From Tindallia magadiensis (GTDB lineage: Bacteria > Bacillota > Clostridia > Peptostreptococcales > Tindalliaceae): 64,000 nt of DNA. Under the pieces are notes generated by a model. The model worked only from the letters and a program-made list of their open reading frames with translations, had not been told where the DNA came from and did no database searches. Both the position numbers and the translations under genes were made by a program. Positions 53,571-62,191 of the stretch are shown here, piece after piece (positions within the stretch are counted from its first letter, which is position 1; the number at the start of each line of letters is the position of its first letter). The DNA lies in the NCBI RefSeq assembly GCF_900113635.1, contig NZ_FOQA01000001.1:124001-188000 (forward strand). The letters run 5' to 3'.

Positions 53571-55073
53571 TCACAAATTTTCTTTTATTTTTTCGACAAC
53601 TTCATTTATTGACATTTTTGTTGTGTCTATAAGAATAGCATCATTAGCTGGAACTAAAGGATCTAATTCACGATTCTCATCTTCGTAATCTCGTTGTTCG
53701 ATCGAGTTTTTTATAGTCCTTAAACTAAGGTTAAAGGACGGGTCTGTTTTTAGCTCCTGATATCGTCTATTTGCTCTTTCTTCGACAGAAGCAGTTAAAA
53801 AAACTTTCAAGTCAGCTTTCGGAAGAACTCTAGTGCCAATATCCCTACCATCCATAACAACATTATTTTTTGATGCAATTTCTTGTTGTATTTTGAGCAG
53901 TGTCATTCTAACCTCTTTAATAGCAGACACTTTAGAAACATTATCGGTAACCTCGGGTGATCTTATTTTATGCGTCACTACATTACCATCAAGCAATATA
54001 TCACCTTTTTCGAATCTGATGTTAGTACTGGTAAGTAAATCTACTAATTCTTTATGTGCTGTAACTTCGATGTGATTAATGAGTAATTTATAAGTAATTG
54101 CACGATACATTGCACCTGTATCAATATACAAAAAATTTAATTCTTTAGCCAATTTTTTTGCTATAGTACTTTTTCCAGCTCCAGCCGGGCCGTCGATGGC
54201 AATTTGAATCGTTTTTCTATAGGTGTTTTCTATTTTTTGCATTACTTCTTTAATAATATAATTAGGAGTTGAAGCACCTGCCGTTACACCGATTAAAGAA
54301 TACTTTGATAAATTGTATTGATTCAAATCTAAAGATTGTTCTATTGCATATGTATCTTCAGGAAGAATGCGTTTACACAGTTCAACAAGTTTTTGTGTGT
54401 TTGAACTATGCCTTCCTCCAATTACAATCATGGCATCAACTTGCTGAGATAGCTCCAAAGCTGCATCTTGTCGATCTTGAGTAGCTAAGCATATGGTATT
54501 AAACACCTTCATATTATCATGACGTTCTTTTAGTGCTGAAACAATTTTTTGAAACAAAGGGGTGGGCATAGTCGTTTGTGAAACAACACATAAAGGTTTG
54601 TCTGTTACGATTTTTTCGATTTCATCTAAACTTTGTATAACATAACCTTCATGATCACACCACCCATTTATGCCTACCACTTCTGGATGCGAAGCACTTC
54701 CTATAATGACAATATTGTAATTATCCTTATGATATTGATCAACGATCTTTTGAATTCTTTTAACAAATGGACAAGTAGTATCTACAAGATGAAGCGATTT
54801 ATTTTCAATATCTTTATATATCTGTTTTGGTACCCCATGAGATCTTATAATAACAGATCCATTTTCTATTTCATCTATTGTTTCTGAAATAACTAATCCA
54901 CGACTCTGCAAATCATCTACAACCTGCTTATTATGGATTAAAGGCCCTAAAGCAAAAATATTTTTATTGAATTTTTTCGACTTTTCCATTTCTTCAATAG
55001 CTTTTTCAATCGCTTTCTGTACACCAAAACAGAAGCCAGAATGCTCCGCTAGAACCAATCTCAATTTTTTCAT
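53571..55073 (-). CDS. ispH: IspH-cytidylate kinase fusion
   Basis: Residues 1-280 form IspH (HMBPP reductase, last step of the MEP pathway). The [4Fe-4S] cysteines lie in GFCFGV, DTTCPFVK and NTICLATQ, and the HMBPP-binding motifs are in RSHGVP and GSASHPEVVG. Residues from about 285 form a CMP kinase: P-loop IDGPAGAGKSTIAK, DTGAMYR, DGRDIGT and RRYQEL. The frame is continuous between the two. The start is uncertain: ATG 55073 is adjacent to AGGAG, while TTG 55064, nine bases from AGGAG, gives a more usual IspH N terminus. It runs towards rpsA, which lies 176 bases downstream. Confidence 0.92.
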   Translation of the reverse strand: MKKLRLVLAEHSGFCFGVQKAIEKAIEEMEKSKKFNKNIFALGPLIHNKQVVDDLQSRGLVISETIDEIENGSVIIRSHGVPKQIYKDIENKSLHLVDTTCPFVKRIQKIVDQYHKDNYNIVIIGSASHPEVVGINGWCDHEGYVIQSLDEIEKIVTDKPLCVVSQTTMPTPLFQKIVSALKERHDNMKVFNTICLATQDRQDAALELSQQVDAMIVIGGRHSSNTQKLVELCKRILPEDTYAIEQSLDLNQYNLSKYSLIGVTAGASTPNYIIKEVMQKIENTYRKTIQIAIDGPAGAGKSTIAKKLAKELNFLYIDTGAMYRAITYKLLINHIEVTAHKELVDLLTSTNIRFEKGDILLDGNVVTHKIRSPEVTDNVSKVSAIKEVRMTLLKIQQEIASKNNVVMDGRDIGTRVLPKADLKVFLTASVEERANRRYQELKTDPSFNLSLRTIKNSIEQRDYEDENRELDPLVPANDAILIDTTKMSINEVVEKIKENL

Positions 55074-55148
55074 CTCCTGATTTAATATCATTGATTTTTT
55101 ACTATACAATTATATCGCAACACTCATAAAACTACAAGGTTCAATTAA

Positions 55149-55172
55149 AAACGCGGTGCCAACACCGCGTTT
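55149..55172 (-). terminator. Intrinsic terminator after the RpiR-family gene
   Basis: AAACGCGGTG (55149-55158) pairs with CACCGCGTTT (55163-55172), loop of four. On the - strand TTTTT follows. It separates the regulator/oxidoreductase unit from ispH-cmk. Confidence 0.85.
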
Positions 55173-55185
55173 CTCAAAAACATTT

Positions 55186-56049
55186 TTAATAATCACCATC
55201 GTATATTTTATACTTTTCCCAAATTGTTTCAAGCTTATTAAAGTGTTCTTTAATATCGCTTTTTTCCCTCATTCCGATAGCAACTATTAATGCGTTCAAC
55301 AAGCTTAAAGGCGCAACTAATGAGTCTACAAAAGAAGCCATGTTACTCTTTGCTGTTAAATATTCATCGGCCATATTTGCAATAGGTGAAATTTCACTAT
55401 CGGTTATAGCAACAATTTTAGCACCTTGCTCTTTTGCATATCTAGTAACCTCAATACTTCTACTAGAGTATCTTGGAAAACTAAGACCAATTAGCAGGTC
55501 TTTATCTGAAATTCTAAGCATTTGTTCATAGATGTCACTAATTCCATGGCCTACTAAAACAACATTTCCTAAAATTAAACCTAAATAGAATCCTAAAAAA
55601 TCTGCTAAAGATTTAGAACTACGCAATCCAAGAACGTAAATACGCTCTGCATTTAGTATCATATCAATGACAGTTTCGATTTTGGCTGCATTGATCATAT
55701 CGATAGTATTGCGCATGTTGTCCATATCAGACTTCATAATTCTTTCAACTATTTCCAAGTCTGTAGAATATTCTTTACCCATATCAACACGTTGCACTGT
55801 GGTAAGCTTTGTTTTGATAATATCTTGTAAAGCCCGCTGTAATTGAGGATATCCTTCAAAACCAAGGTTATTTGCAAATCTTACAACCGTTGATTCACTA
55901 ACGCTTGTCTCCATCCCTAATTTTGAAGCAGTCATAAATGCTGCTTTCTCATAATTTTCAATTATAAACTGTGCAATTCTTTTTTGCCCTTTGCTGAGCT
56001 TAGGGAATTGTTTTTGTATATTAAGAATCAAATCGTTTCTCTCATCCAT
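55186..56049 (-). CDS. MurR/RpiR-family transcriptional regulator
   Basis: An N-terminal RpiR helix-turn-helix (KGQKRIAQFIIENYEKAAFMTASKLG, then SESTVVRFANNLGFEGY) is joined to a C-terminal SIS domain (IYVLGLRSSKSLADFLG, LLIGLSFPRYSSRSIEVTRYA). SIS domains usually bind a sugar phosphate. It follows the 2-oxoacid oxidoreductase genes after 24 bases, so it is probably co-transcribed and may regulate them or a sugar pathway. GAGGTC precedes the ATG. Confidence 0.88.
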   Translation of the reverse strand: MDERNDLILNIQKQFPKLSKGQKRIAQFIIENYEKAAFMTASKLGMETSVSESTVVRFANNLGFEGYPQLQRALQDIIKTKLTTVQRVDMGKEYSTDLEIVERIMKSDMDNMRNTIDMINAAKIETVIDMILNAERIYVLGLRSSKSLADFLGFYLGLILGNVVLVGHGISDIYEQMLRISDKDLLIGLSFPRYSSRSIEVTRYAKEQGAKIVAITDSEISPIANMADEYLTAKSNMASFVDSLVAPLSLLNALIVAIGMREKSDIKEHFNKLETIWEKYKIYDGDY

Positions 56050-56073
56050 ACAAAGACCTCCAACACTAGCTGT

Positions 56074-56610
56074 CTAATTTACTAAGTTATAACCCGCTAG
56101 CAATGCTTTTTTATTTAATTCACCTGTACCTTTAGGAACTCTTTTCAGAACAGCTGCCTCCAGTGATTCTTTCGAGATAACATGTGTTAATTGCTGTATA
56201 ACTGCCATTGCAATAATATTAGCTACCATTCCTTTTTTCAAGTCATCTACAGCTGTTTTAAGAATAGGCACTTTCACTATTTTGAAATTTTCATAAGCTG
56301 TAGGATTTAGTTCGATTTTGTCATCCAAAATCAGTAAGCCATTCATTTTAAGTTCAGAAAGATACTTATCACATGCTTTTTGCGTCAACGCTAGAAATAC
56401 ATCAGCATGTTGAACTTTCGGATAATCTATATGACCATCGCTAATAATTACTTCTGCTTTACTAGCGCCTCCTCGTGCCTCAGGACCATAGGATTGTGCT
56501 TGAACAGCATTTTTATCGTCCAATATTGCCGCTTCAGCAAGGATAATTCCACCAAGAATTAATCCTTGTCCTCCTGAACCACCTAATCTAATTTCTATTT
56601 GTTTACTCAT
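56074..56610 (-). CDS. 2-oxoacid:ferredoxin oxidoreductase gamma subunit
   Basis: A 178-residue gamma domain: IRLGGSGGQGLILGGIILAEAA at the N terminus, then AQSYGPEARGGASKAEVIIS and VPKGTGELNKKALLAG at the end. It belongs to the POR/KOR superfamily and completes the delta-alpha-beta-gamma set. It overlaps the beta gene by eight bases. The substrate (2-oxoglutarate or branched-chain 2-oxoacid) is not certain. Confidence 0.9.
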   Translation of the reverse strand: MSKQIEIRLGGSGGQGLILGGIILAEAAILDDKNAVQAQSYGPEARGGASKAEVIISDGHIDYPKVQHADVFLALTQKACDKYLSELKMNGLLILDDKIELNPTAYENFKIVKVPILKTAVDDLKKGMVANIIAMAVIQQLTHVISKESLEAAVLKRVPKGTGELNKKALLAGYNLVN

Positions 56611-57442
56611 TCTCGGATCGCTCCTTTTGAACTTTTTCTACCATTTTCATATATTCAGAAACGTATTCAGGTTTTTCTTCATGATGAAATTCACCAACAA
56701 TAAACTTGCCAACTTTTTTATCTTCCGGTAGTTTATTTGCTGCTTTTATTTCTAACGCATTATCTTTATAGTAATTCATTAAGTCAACAGCTGAGCCTTT
56801 TTTATTCTTTCTACCATAATAGGTTGGACATCCGCTAATAGCTTCGATCATTGAAAAACCTTTATTTTCTACGCCTTTTTGAATATACTTGATCAGTTGA
56901 TTTGCATGGTAGGCTGTCGATCTAGCAACATATGAAGATCCAGCGCCTACGGCAAGTTTACAAATATCAAAATCAGGGTCTACTGTTCCGTAAGGTGCCG
57001 TAGTTCCCATTTCGTGAAGAGGTGTAGCGGGTGAGTATTGACCGCCTGTCATCCCATAAATCTTATTATTAAATACAATCGTTGTTATATCAATATTTCT
57101 TCTAGCAGCATGAATAAAATGATTACCACCTATAGCCGTACAGTCACCATCACCAGTGATAACAATAACAGTTAAATCAGGATTAGCAAGCTTTACCCCT
57201 GTTGCAAAAGCCAATGCTCGACCATGAGTAGTATGGAGAGTATTGAAATCCATATATCCTGGCGCTCGAGAAGAGCACCCTATGCCTGATACTACACATA
57301 CTTTCTTTTTATCCAATTTAAGATTATCAATTGCAATAGCAACACCTCTCATTATTACTCCATGTCCACAGCCTGGACACCAGATATGAGGTAATCGATC
57401 ACTACGAAAATATTCTTTAATGACAGGGCTTCCTAAACTCAT
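56603..57442 (-). CDS. 2-oxoacid:ferredoxin oxidoreductase beta subunit
   Basis: The ThDP-binding subunit, 279 residues: WCPGCGHG, VSGIGCSSR, THGRALAFATG, and the ThDP-metal motif GDGDCTAIGGNHFIHAARRN with NNKIYGMTGGQ. It oxidatively decarboxylates a 2-oxoacid to acyl-CoA with reduced ferredoxin. KorB/VorA-like length and motifs are seen. It follows the alpha gene with a two-base gap. Confidence 0.92.
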   Translation of the reverse strand: MSLGSPVIKEYFRSDRLPHIWCPGCGHGVIMRGVAIAIDNLKLDKKKVCVVSGIGCSSRAPGYMDFNTLHTTHGRALAFATGVKLANPDLTVIVITGDGDCTAIGGNHFIHAARRNIDITTIVFNNKIYGMTGGQYSPATPLHEMGTTAPYGTVDPDFDICKLAVGAGSSYVARSTAYHANQLIKYIQKGVENKGFSMIEAISGCPTYYGRKNKKGSAVDLMNYYKDNALEIKAANKLPEDKKVGKFIVGEFHHEEKPEYVSEYMKMVEKVQKERSENE

Positions 57443-57444
57443 AA

Positions 57445-58584
57445 TTAGTAGGCCTCCTTTACTTTCTTAATAATTTCATCCGGCGATATTGGTTCACCAT
57501 TAACCTTACCATAGTGGAATACTTTACAGTCAGGTTCTTTAACACGATGTACAGGAATCACATATTGGCCTAAATTCATTTCAACAACCAAAACTTTTTT
57601 TGATTTTTGAGATAATTCATTAACTCGTTTTTCCGGGAAAGGCCATAAAGTTATTGGTCTAAACAATCCAACTTTCATTCCTTGTTCACGACATTCTTTC
57701 ACTGCTTTAGCAGCAGCTCGCGCAACCCCACCATAAGCAATTATAAGTAATTCAGCATCCTGAGTTTCTACCTCTTCATAAGTTATAATATCATTTACAT
57801 TATTTTCTATCTTTTGCATTAAGTGATTCAATAGATTTTCTGCAACGTCAGTATCCGTTTTAGGGAAACCGTATTCATCATATACGAGTCCTGTGACATG
57901 ATAAGAAAAGCCATCACCAAAAGATGCCATTCGAGGAACAATTTCATCATCTTTCACCGCATAGGCCTTATAGTTTTTGTCATTTGGATTAGGCTTAAGA
58001 CGATTGAAAACCTCATATTCATCAGGCGTTGGTATTTCGATTCGCTCTCTTAAATGACCTATAATTTCATCCATTAAAAGAAAAACAGGAGTTCTATATT
58101 TTTCTGATAGATTAAATGCTCTGATTGTTAAATCATATGCTTCTCTTACAGAGTTTGGCGTTAACGAAATAGTAGGATGATCACCATGAGTACCCCACTT
58201 TGCCTGCATAACGTCTCCCTGAGATGGAGCCGTAGGCAAACCTGTACTTGGACCTGCTCTCATAACATCAACTACAACGCATGGAATTTGAGCCATAGCA
58301 GCATAGCCAATATTCTCTTGCTTAAGAGAAAAACCAGGTCCACTTGTCGCTGTCATAGATTTAAGACCAGCTAACGATGCTCCGATAATTGCCGCCATTC
58401 CAGCTATTTCATCTTCCATTTGAATGAACTTCCCACCACATAATGGTAATTTTTCTGAACAAATTTCTGCAATTTCTGTTGATGGCGTTATTGGATATCC
58501 AGCATAAAACTCTAAACCAGCAGCAAGTGCACCTTCAACACAGGCTTCATTTCCTTGCATTAATTTTACTTCTTTCTTATTCAT
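57445..58584 (-). CDS. 2-oxoacid:ferredoxin oxidoreductase alpha subunit
   Basis: A 379-residue alpha subunit lacking the gamma fusion. MQGNEACVEGALAAGLEFYAGYPITPSTEIAE, TATSGPGFSLKQENIGYA and the domain-II sequence VVEMNLGQ are present. ATG 58584 follows GGAGGAGG, giving an eight-base overlap with the ferredoxin gene; a longer frame start would run through it. KorA (2-oxoglutarate) and VorB (branched-chain) both fit this type. Confidence 0.92.
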   Translation of the reverse strand: MNKKEVKLMQGNEACVEGALAAGLEFYAGYPITPSTEIAEICSEKLPLCGGKFIQMEDEIAGMAAIIGASLAGLKSMTATSGPGFSLKQENIGYAAMAQIPCVVVDVMRAGPSTGLPTAPSQGDVMQAKWGTHGDHPTISLTPNSVREAYDLTIRAFNLSEKYRTPVFLLMDEIIGHLRERIEIPTPDEYEVFNRLKPNPNDKNYKAYAVKDDEIVPRMASFGDGFSYHVTGLVYDEYGFPKTDTDVAENLLNHLMQKIENNVNDIITYEEVETQDAELLIIAYGGVARAAAKAVKECREQGMKVGLFRPITLWPFPEKRVNELSQKSKKVLVVEMNLGQYVIPVHRVKEPDCKVFHYGKVNGEPISPDEIIKKVKEAY

Positions 58585-58789
58585 TATGATCCTCCTCCAA
58601 ATAAATTGCGAAATCAGGACATCGCAATTCACATAATCCACATCGTGTACATTTGTCATAATCGATAACTTTTACTTTTTCATCTTCAAGTTTAAGGACT
58701 TTGACAGGGCAAAATGCCACACAGATTCCACATCCTTTGCACCATTCATAAATGGTTTTTAAGTTTTTTCTTTTCTTTTGATCACTCAC
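58577..58789 (-). CDS. 2-oxoacid oxidoreductase delta subunit (2[4Fe-4S] ferredoxin)
   Basis: A 70-residue ferredoxin with two CxxCxxCxxxC-type motifs (CKGCGICVAFCP and CTRCGLCELRCP). It is the first gene of the four-subunit operon and passes electrons to free ferredoxin. The GTG start follows AAAGGGG by about eight bases. Confidence 0.92.
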   Translation of the reverse strand: MSDQKKRKNLKTIYEWCKGCGICVAFCPVKVLKLEDEKVKVIDYDKCTRCGLCELRCPDFAIYLEEDHNE

Positions 58790-58868
58790 CGTTTCAACCC
58801 CTTTTGGATATAAATTTATTAAATTAAAAATTTCTTAATATTAAATATATTACATTATCATCATAACA

Positions 58869-58914
58869 AAAGCCGGAAAGAAATGCAATTAAAATTTCAT
58901 TTCTTTCCGGCTTT
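58869..58914 (-). terminator. Intrinsic terminator after surE
   Basis: A 17-bp perfect stem: AAAGCCGGAAAGAAATG (58869-58885) with its complement at 58898-58914, followed on the - strand by TTTTG. It separates surE from the oxidoreductase operon. Confidence 0.85.
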
Positions 58915-59046
58915 ATTAAGATATGAATGATTCATTTCATTTAATATCACAATACATGCTATGCATCATCATTAATTTATCACCAACGTTTGGTAAGTAA
59001 TGATACCCTACAAATAGTACATTATATTTTAAAACAATCTATAATA

Positions 59047-59820
59047 CTAGTATTCCATATTCTCATTTTCTAACCATTTAATTTTATCTAGTATATCATA
59101 CGACGTTAAATCAAAATGGAGCGGTGTTACCGATATGTAATTATTAGACACAGCTGTAATATCACTGTTTTCATCTTGAGTTAAATTTTCTGGTTCTCCG
59201 TTCATCCAATAATACCAATTTCCTCTTGGATCTTTTCTTCTGATAAAATTGTTTCGATATTTTCTCACACCTAGTTTAGTAACTTTAGTTCCTTTTACTT
59301 CTTTTTCATCACAAACTGGATAATTAATATTAAAAGCTATAGGTGAAATTTTTGAACAATCTAAAACCCTACTTGCAATTTTTGAAACAAATAACGCAGC
59401 ATGGTCGTATGATTCGAACTGGCTTCTCGACATTGAAATTGCAATGGACGGAAAGCCCATCATAGAGCCTTCTAACGCACCAGAAACAGTTCCTGAGTAA
59501 ATAACATCCGTCCCAAGATTAGGACCACTATTTATACCTGAGATAATGATGTCTGGTAAGTTCTTTGAAAGGAGTACTTCAACCGCTAGTTTTATACAGT
59601 CAGCAGGGGTTCCGTGAACAGCATACGCATTCACTTCATCATCAATCAAACGTGTATGTTTAACAGTAATAGGAGAATGAATAGTTATCGCATGTCCAAT
59701 AGCACTTTTTTCATTGTCTGGAGCAACTACAGTCACTTCACCAATTGACTTCATCGACTTTACTAATGCTTTAATTCCAGGTGCATGAATACCATCGTCA
59801 TTTGTAAGTAATATGTGCAT
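59047..59820 (-). CDS. surE: 5'/3'-nucleotidase SurE
   Basis: A metal-dependent nucleoside monophosphate phosphatase (257 residues). The N-terminal ILLTNDDGIHAPGI carries the metal-binding Asp pair, NEKSAIGHAIT follows, then GTPADCIKLA, SGINSGPNLGTDVIYSGTVSGALEG and FNINYP. It is a single transcription unit with terminators on both sides. GGGGCG precedes the ATG. Confidence 0.95.
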   Translation of the reverse strand: MHILLTNDDGIHAPGIKALVKSMKSIGEVTVVAPDNEKSAIGHAITIHSPITVKHTRLIDDEVNAYAVHGTPADCIKLAVEVLLSKNLPDIIISGINSGPNLGTDVIYSGTVSGALEGSMMGFPSIAISMSRSQFESYDHAALFVSKIASRVLDCSKISPIAFNINYPVCDEKEVKGTKVTKLGVRKYRNNFIRRKDPRGNWYYWMNGEPENLTQDENSDITAVSNNYISVTPLHFDLTSYDILDKIKWLENENMEY

Positions 59821-59902
59821 ATTTTTCGCCCCTATAATATAAATTGTTTATATTATTCTTGTAATATAATATTAGTTTTTTAATGATAAATAACACCTTT
59901 TA

Positions 59903-59946
59903 AATAACTATAGAAGCTGGTACTAATACCAGCTTCTATAGTTATT
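59903..59946 (-). terminator. Hairpin terminator after the carboxyltransferase gene
   Basis: A 20-bp perfect stem (59903-59922 with 59927-59946) and a CTAA loop directly follow the stop codon. The T run is short on either strand. Confidence 0.75.
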
Positions 59947-59949
59947 ATC

Positions 59950-61344
59950 TTAAACAGGATGTGTCATATCTTCTTCATTATATAAGTCCGATTCGATACG
60001 ATACCTTTTTGTCCATCTTTCTTTGAAAAACTTCATTGCAATTTGTGGGAAAAGAGCATAAGAAAGAACATCTTCTTCTTGTTCAATATATTCTTTCATT
60101 TCATTACGAATATTTTCTAATTGCGGCGGAATATCGTCAGCAGGTCTATGAGTGATGACTTTCTCATCACCTATAATTTTTTTAATAATAGAAGGATCCA
60201 TTTCTTTTGCGGGCTGACCATACAGGCCTTTCACATAGTCTTTCACTTCTTTAGGAACCATTTTATAGCGCTCTCCAGCTAATACATTGAATAAAGCCTG
60301 AGTTCCAACTATTTGGCTTGTTGGTGTAACAAGTGGTGGATAACCTAAATCTTCGCGCACACGAGGTACTTCTTTCATAACATCGTCCATTTTATCCAGT
60401 TTGTTTTGCTCTTTAAGCTGAGAGATAAAGTTAGACATCATGCCACCGGGGATTTGGTTAATTAATGTTCGAGTATCAATACTAAGGACTTTCTCATTAA
60501 TTAAGCCATCTGCAAAATATTTATCTTTAAGAGGTCTGAAATAAGAAGCTATTTCATCCAACTCAACTAAACTCATGCCTGTATCATACTCAGTTCCTTG
60601 TAAGGCTGAAACAATAGGTTCCGCTGCTGGTTGAGACGTACCTAGTGCCATTGGAGAAATAGCTGTATCAACAACATCAGCCCCTGCCTCTATTGCTTTT
60701 AAGTAAGTCATAGAAGCCAATCCACATGTATAGTGTGTATGCACCTGAACCGGCAGATCGAAGTTAGTTTTTAACGCTTTTACTAAATCATAGGCTGCAT
60801 ATGGCTCTAAAATTCCAGACATGTCTTTTATGCAAAGTGAATCGGCACCAATTTCTTTCATTTTTTTTGCTCTTTCTAGATAATAATCTGTGTTGTGCAC
60901 CGGACTTATCGTATACGAAATACAGCATTGAGCATGTCCTTTTTCTCGATTGATAGCTTTTACTGCCGTTTCTAGATTTCGGACGTCGTTAACAGCATCA
61001 AATACCCTAATAATATCAATACCGTTACCAATAGCTCTTTTTACAAACTCTTCAACAACATCATCAGCGTAATGTTTATAACCGAGTATATTTTGTCCTC
61101 TCAAAAGCATTTGAAGCTTCGTTTTTTTTATGTGTTTACGAATAATTCTCAATCTTTCCCAAGGATCTTCGTTAAGATAACGAAGACAACTATCAAAAGT
61201 TGCGCCACCCCACATTTCCAACGAATGATAACCAGCATTATCCATTTTTTCAGCAATAGGTAACATTACATCTGTGGACATACGCGTAGCCATCAACGAT
61301 TGATGTGCATCTCGATAAGTAGTGTCTGTAAATTTCACTCCCAT
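59950..61344 (-). CDS. oadA: Oxaloacetate decarboxylase alpha / pyruvate carboxyltransferase subunit, no biotin domain
   Basis: A TIM-barrel carboxyltransferase of 464 residues: FTDTTYRDAHQSLMATRM with the metal-binding Asp, LRGQNILGYKHYADDVVE, the carbamylated-Lys region SLCIKDMSG, VHTHYTCGLA (metal His pair) and DTAISPMALGTSQPA. The C-terminal PYC_OADA domain is present, but the biotinyl domain of full-length OadA (about 590 residues) is missing, so a separate biotin carrier must serve it. It may carry carboxyl from oxaloacetate or to pyruvate. AAAGGAGGT lies seven bases before the ATG. Confidence 0.88.
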   Translation of the reverse strand: MGVKFTDTTYRDAHQSLMATRMSTDVMLPIAEKMDNAGYHSLEMWGGATFDSCLRYLNEDPWERLRIIRKHIKKTKLQMLLRGQNILGYKHYADDVVEEFVKRAIGNGIDIIRVFDAVNDVRNLETAVKAINREKGHAQCCISYTISPVHNTDYYLERAKKMKEIGADSLCIKDMSGILEPYAAYDLVKALKTNFDLPVQVHTHYTCGLASMTYLKAIEAGADVVDTAISPMALGTSQPAAEPIVSALQGTEYDTGMSLVELDEIASYFRPLKDKYFADGLINEKVLSIDTRTLINQIPGGMMSNFISQLKEQNKLDKMDDVMKEVPRVREDLGYPPLVTPTSQIVGTQALFNVLAGERYKMVPKEVKDYVKGLYGQPAKEMDPSIIKKIIGDEKVITHRPADDIPPQLENIRNEMKEYIEQEEDVLSYALFPQIAMKFFKERWTKRYRIESDLYNEEDMTHPV

Positions 61345-61351
61345 TTGTCAT

Positions 61352-61437
61352 ACCTCCTTTTAGTAAATAGCGTTGTTGTTATTGCAATAAATCTTGCAAT
61401 AACCGGAGGTATTTTGTTAAAAAACCAAACAACCTCC
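61352..61437 (-). promoter_or_regulatory. oadA leader with anti-Shine-Dalgarno and two hairpins
   Basis: Read on the - strand: GGAGGT (61437-61432), ACCTCC (61410-61405), a 10-bp hairpin GTTATTGCAA/TTGCAATAAC (61403-61394 with 61387-61378), then the oadA ribosome-binding site GGAGGT (61357-61352). ACCTCC can pair with either GGAGGT but not both, a simple two-state translational switch. Confidence 0.5.
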
Positions 61438-61594
61438 ACTGCTAGTAGTATAGCCTATAATTCTTATTATTTCAAGCATAATCACTATTAAGAATAATAT
61501 CTTTCTTACTTAAAATTCTTATACTAACATTAAAACTGTTTATTTTGTTAAAGAAAATACAATAAAACGAAAGAAATCATTCAATTATTTCGTA

Positions 61595-62191
61595 TTACAA
61601 GCATTCAATTAAAATTAGAACAGGTGAAGGCTTAACTGTATTCCATTTTCGAGTAACATGTATATTAAACTTTTGAGGTGATAATGCTTTAATATATCGA
61701 AATATATTGCTTTGTTCGTGCTTTCCACTTTCATGCCCACTGTATACTGTTATACTAACAATTCCGCCAGATACAATAAGACCACCAGTTAACATATCCA
61801 GTGCTTTCTTTAGTTCATTCCAACTTGTAGTGATTTGATGATTTTCGCCGGGTAAATAACCTAAATTAAATACAGCTACATGCACTGGTTCCTTTATATA
61901 TTGTGCAATATTACCATGAGTATCATGAATTAACTGAAAGTTCGGTTGGGCATTACCAAAAAATGTTTTGATTCTATTTTCAGTATTTTTTAATGCGCAT
62001 ACTTGAATGTCAAAGGCTGTAAGATAACCACCAGGATTAATTGAGCGTAAGAGAAACAAGGTGTCCAAACCATTGCCAGCCGTAGCATCAATGGCACTAT
62101 ATCCTGGCTTTAGAAATTGTCTAAGGATTATGTGGTTCAGCCCTGTAATACGTAACGGCCTTTTAATGATGTCGTTATGTTTTTGATTCAA
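61595..62191 (-). CDS. Class I SAM-dependent methyltransferase (YtqB/MnmM-like)
   Basis: A Rossmann methyltransferase with SAM loop IDATAGNGLDTLFL, acidic AFDIQ, then FNLGYLPGENH (NPPY-like motif replaced by NLGYLPG) and SGGIVSITVYSGHESG. This pattern and about 198 residues match Bacillus YtqB, reported as a tRNA wobble-uridine (mnm5s2U) methyltransferase, MnmM. TTG 62191 has GGGAGGG nine bases upstream; a longer frame from 62305 overlaps the next gene fully and lacks a site. Confidence 0.82.
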   Translation of the reverse strand: MNQKHNDIIKRPLRITGLNHIILRQFLKPGYSAIDATAGNGLDTLFLLRSINPGGYLTAFDIQVCALKNTENRIKTFFGNAQPNFQLIHDTHGNIAQYIKEPVHVAVFNLGYLPGENHQITTSWNELKKALDMLTGGLIVSGGIVSITVYSGHESGKHEQSNIFRYIKALSPQKFNIHVTRKWNTVKPSPVLILIECL

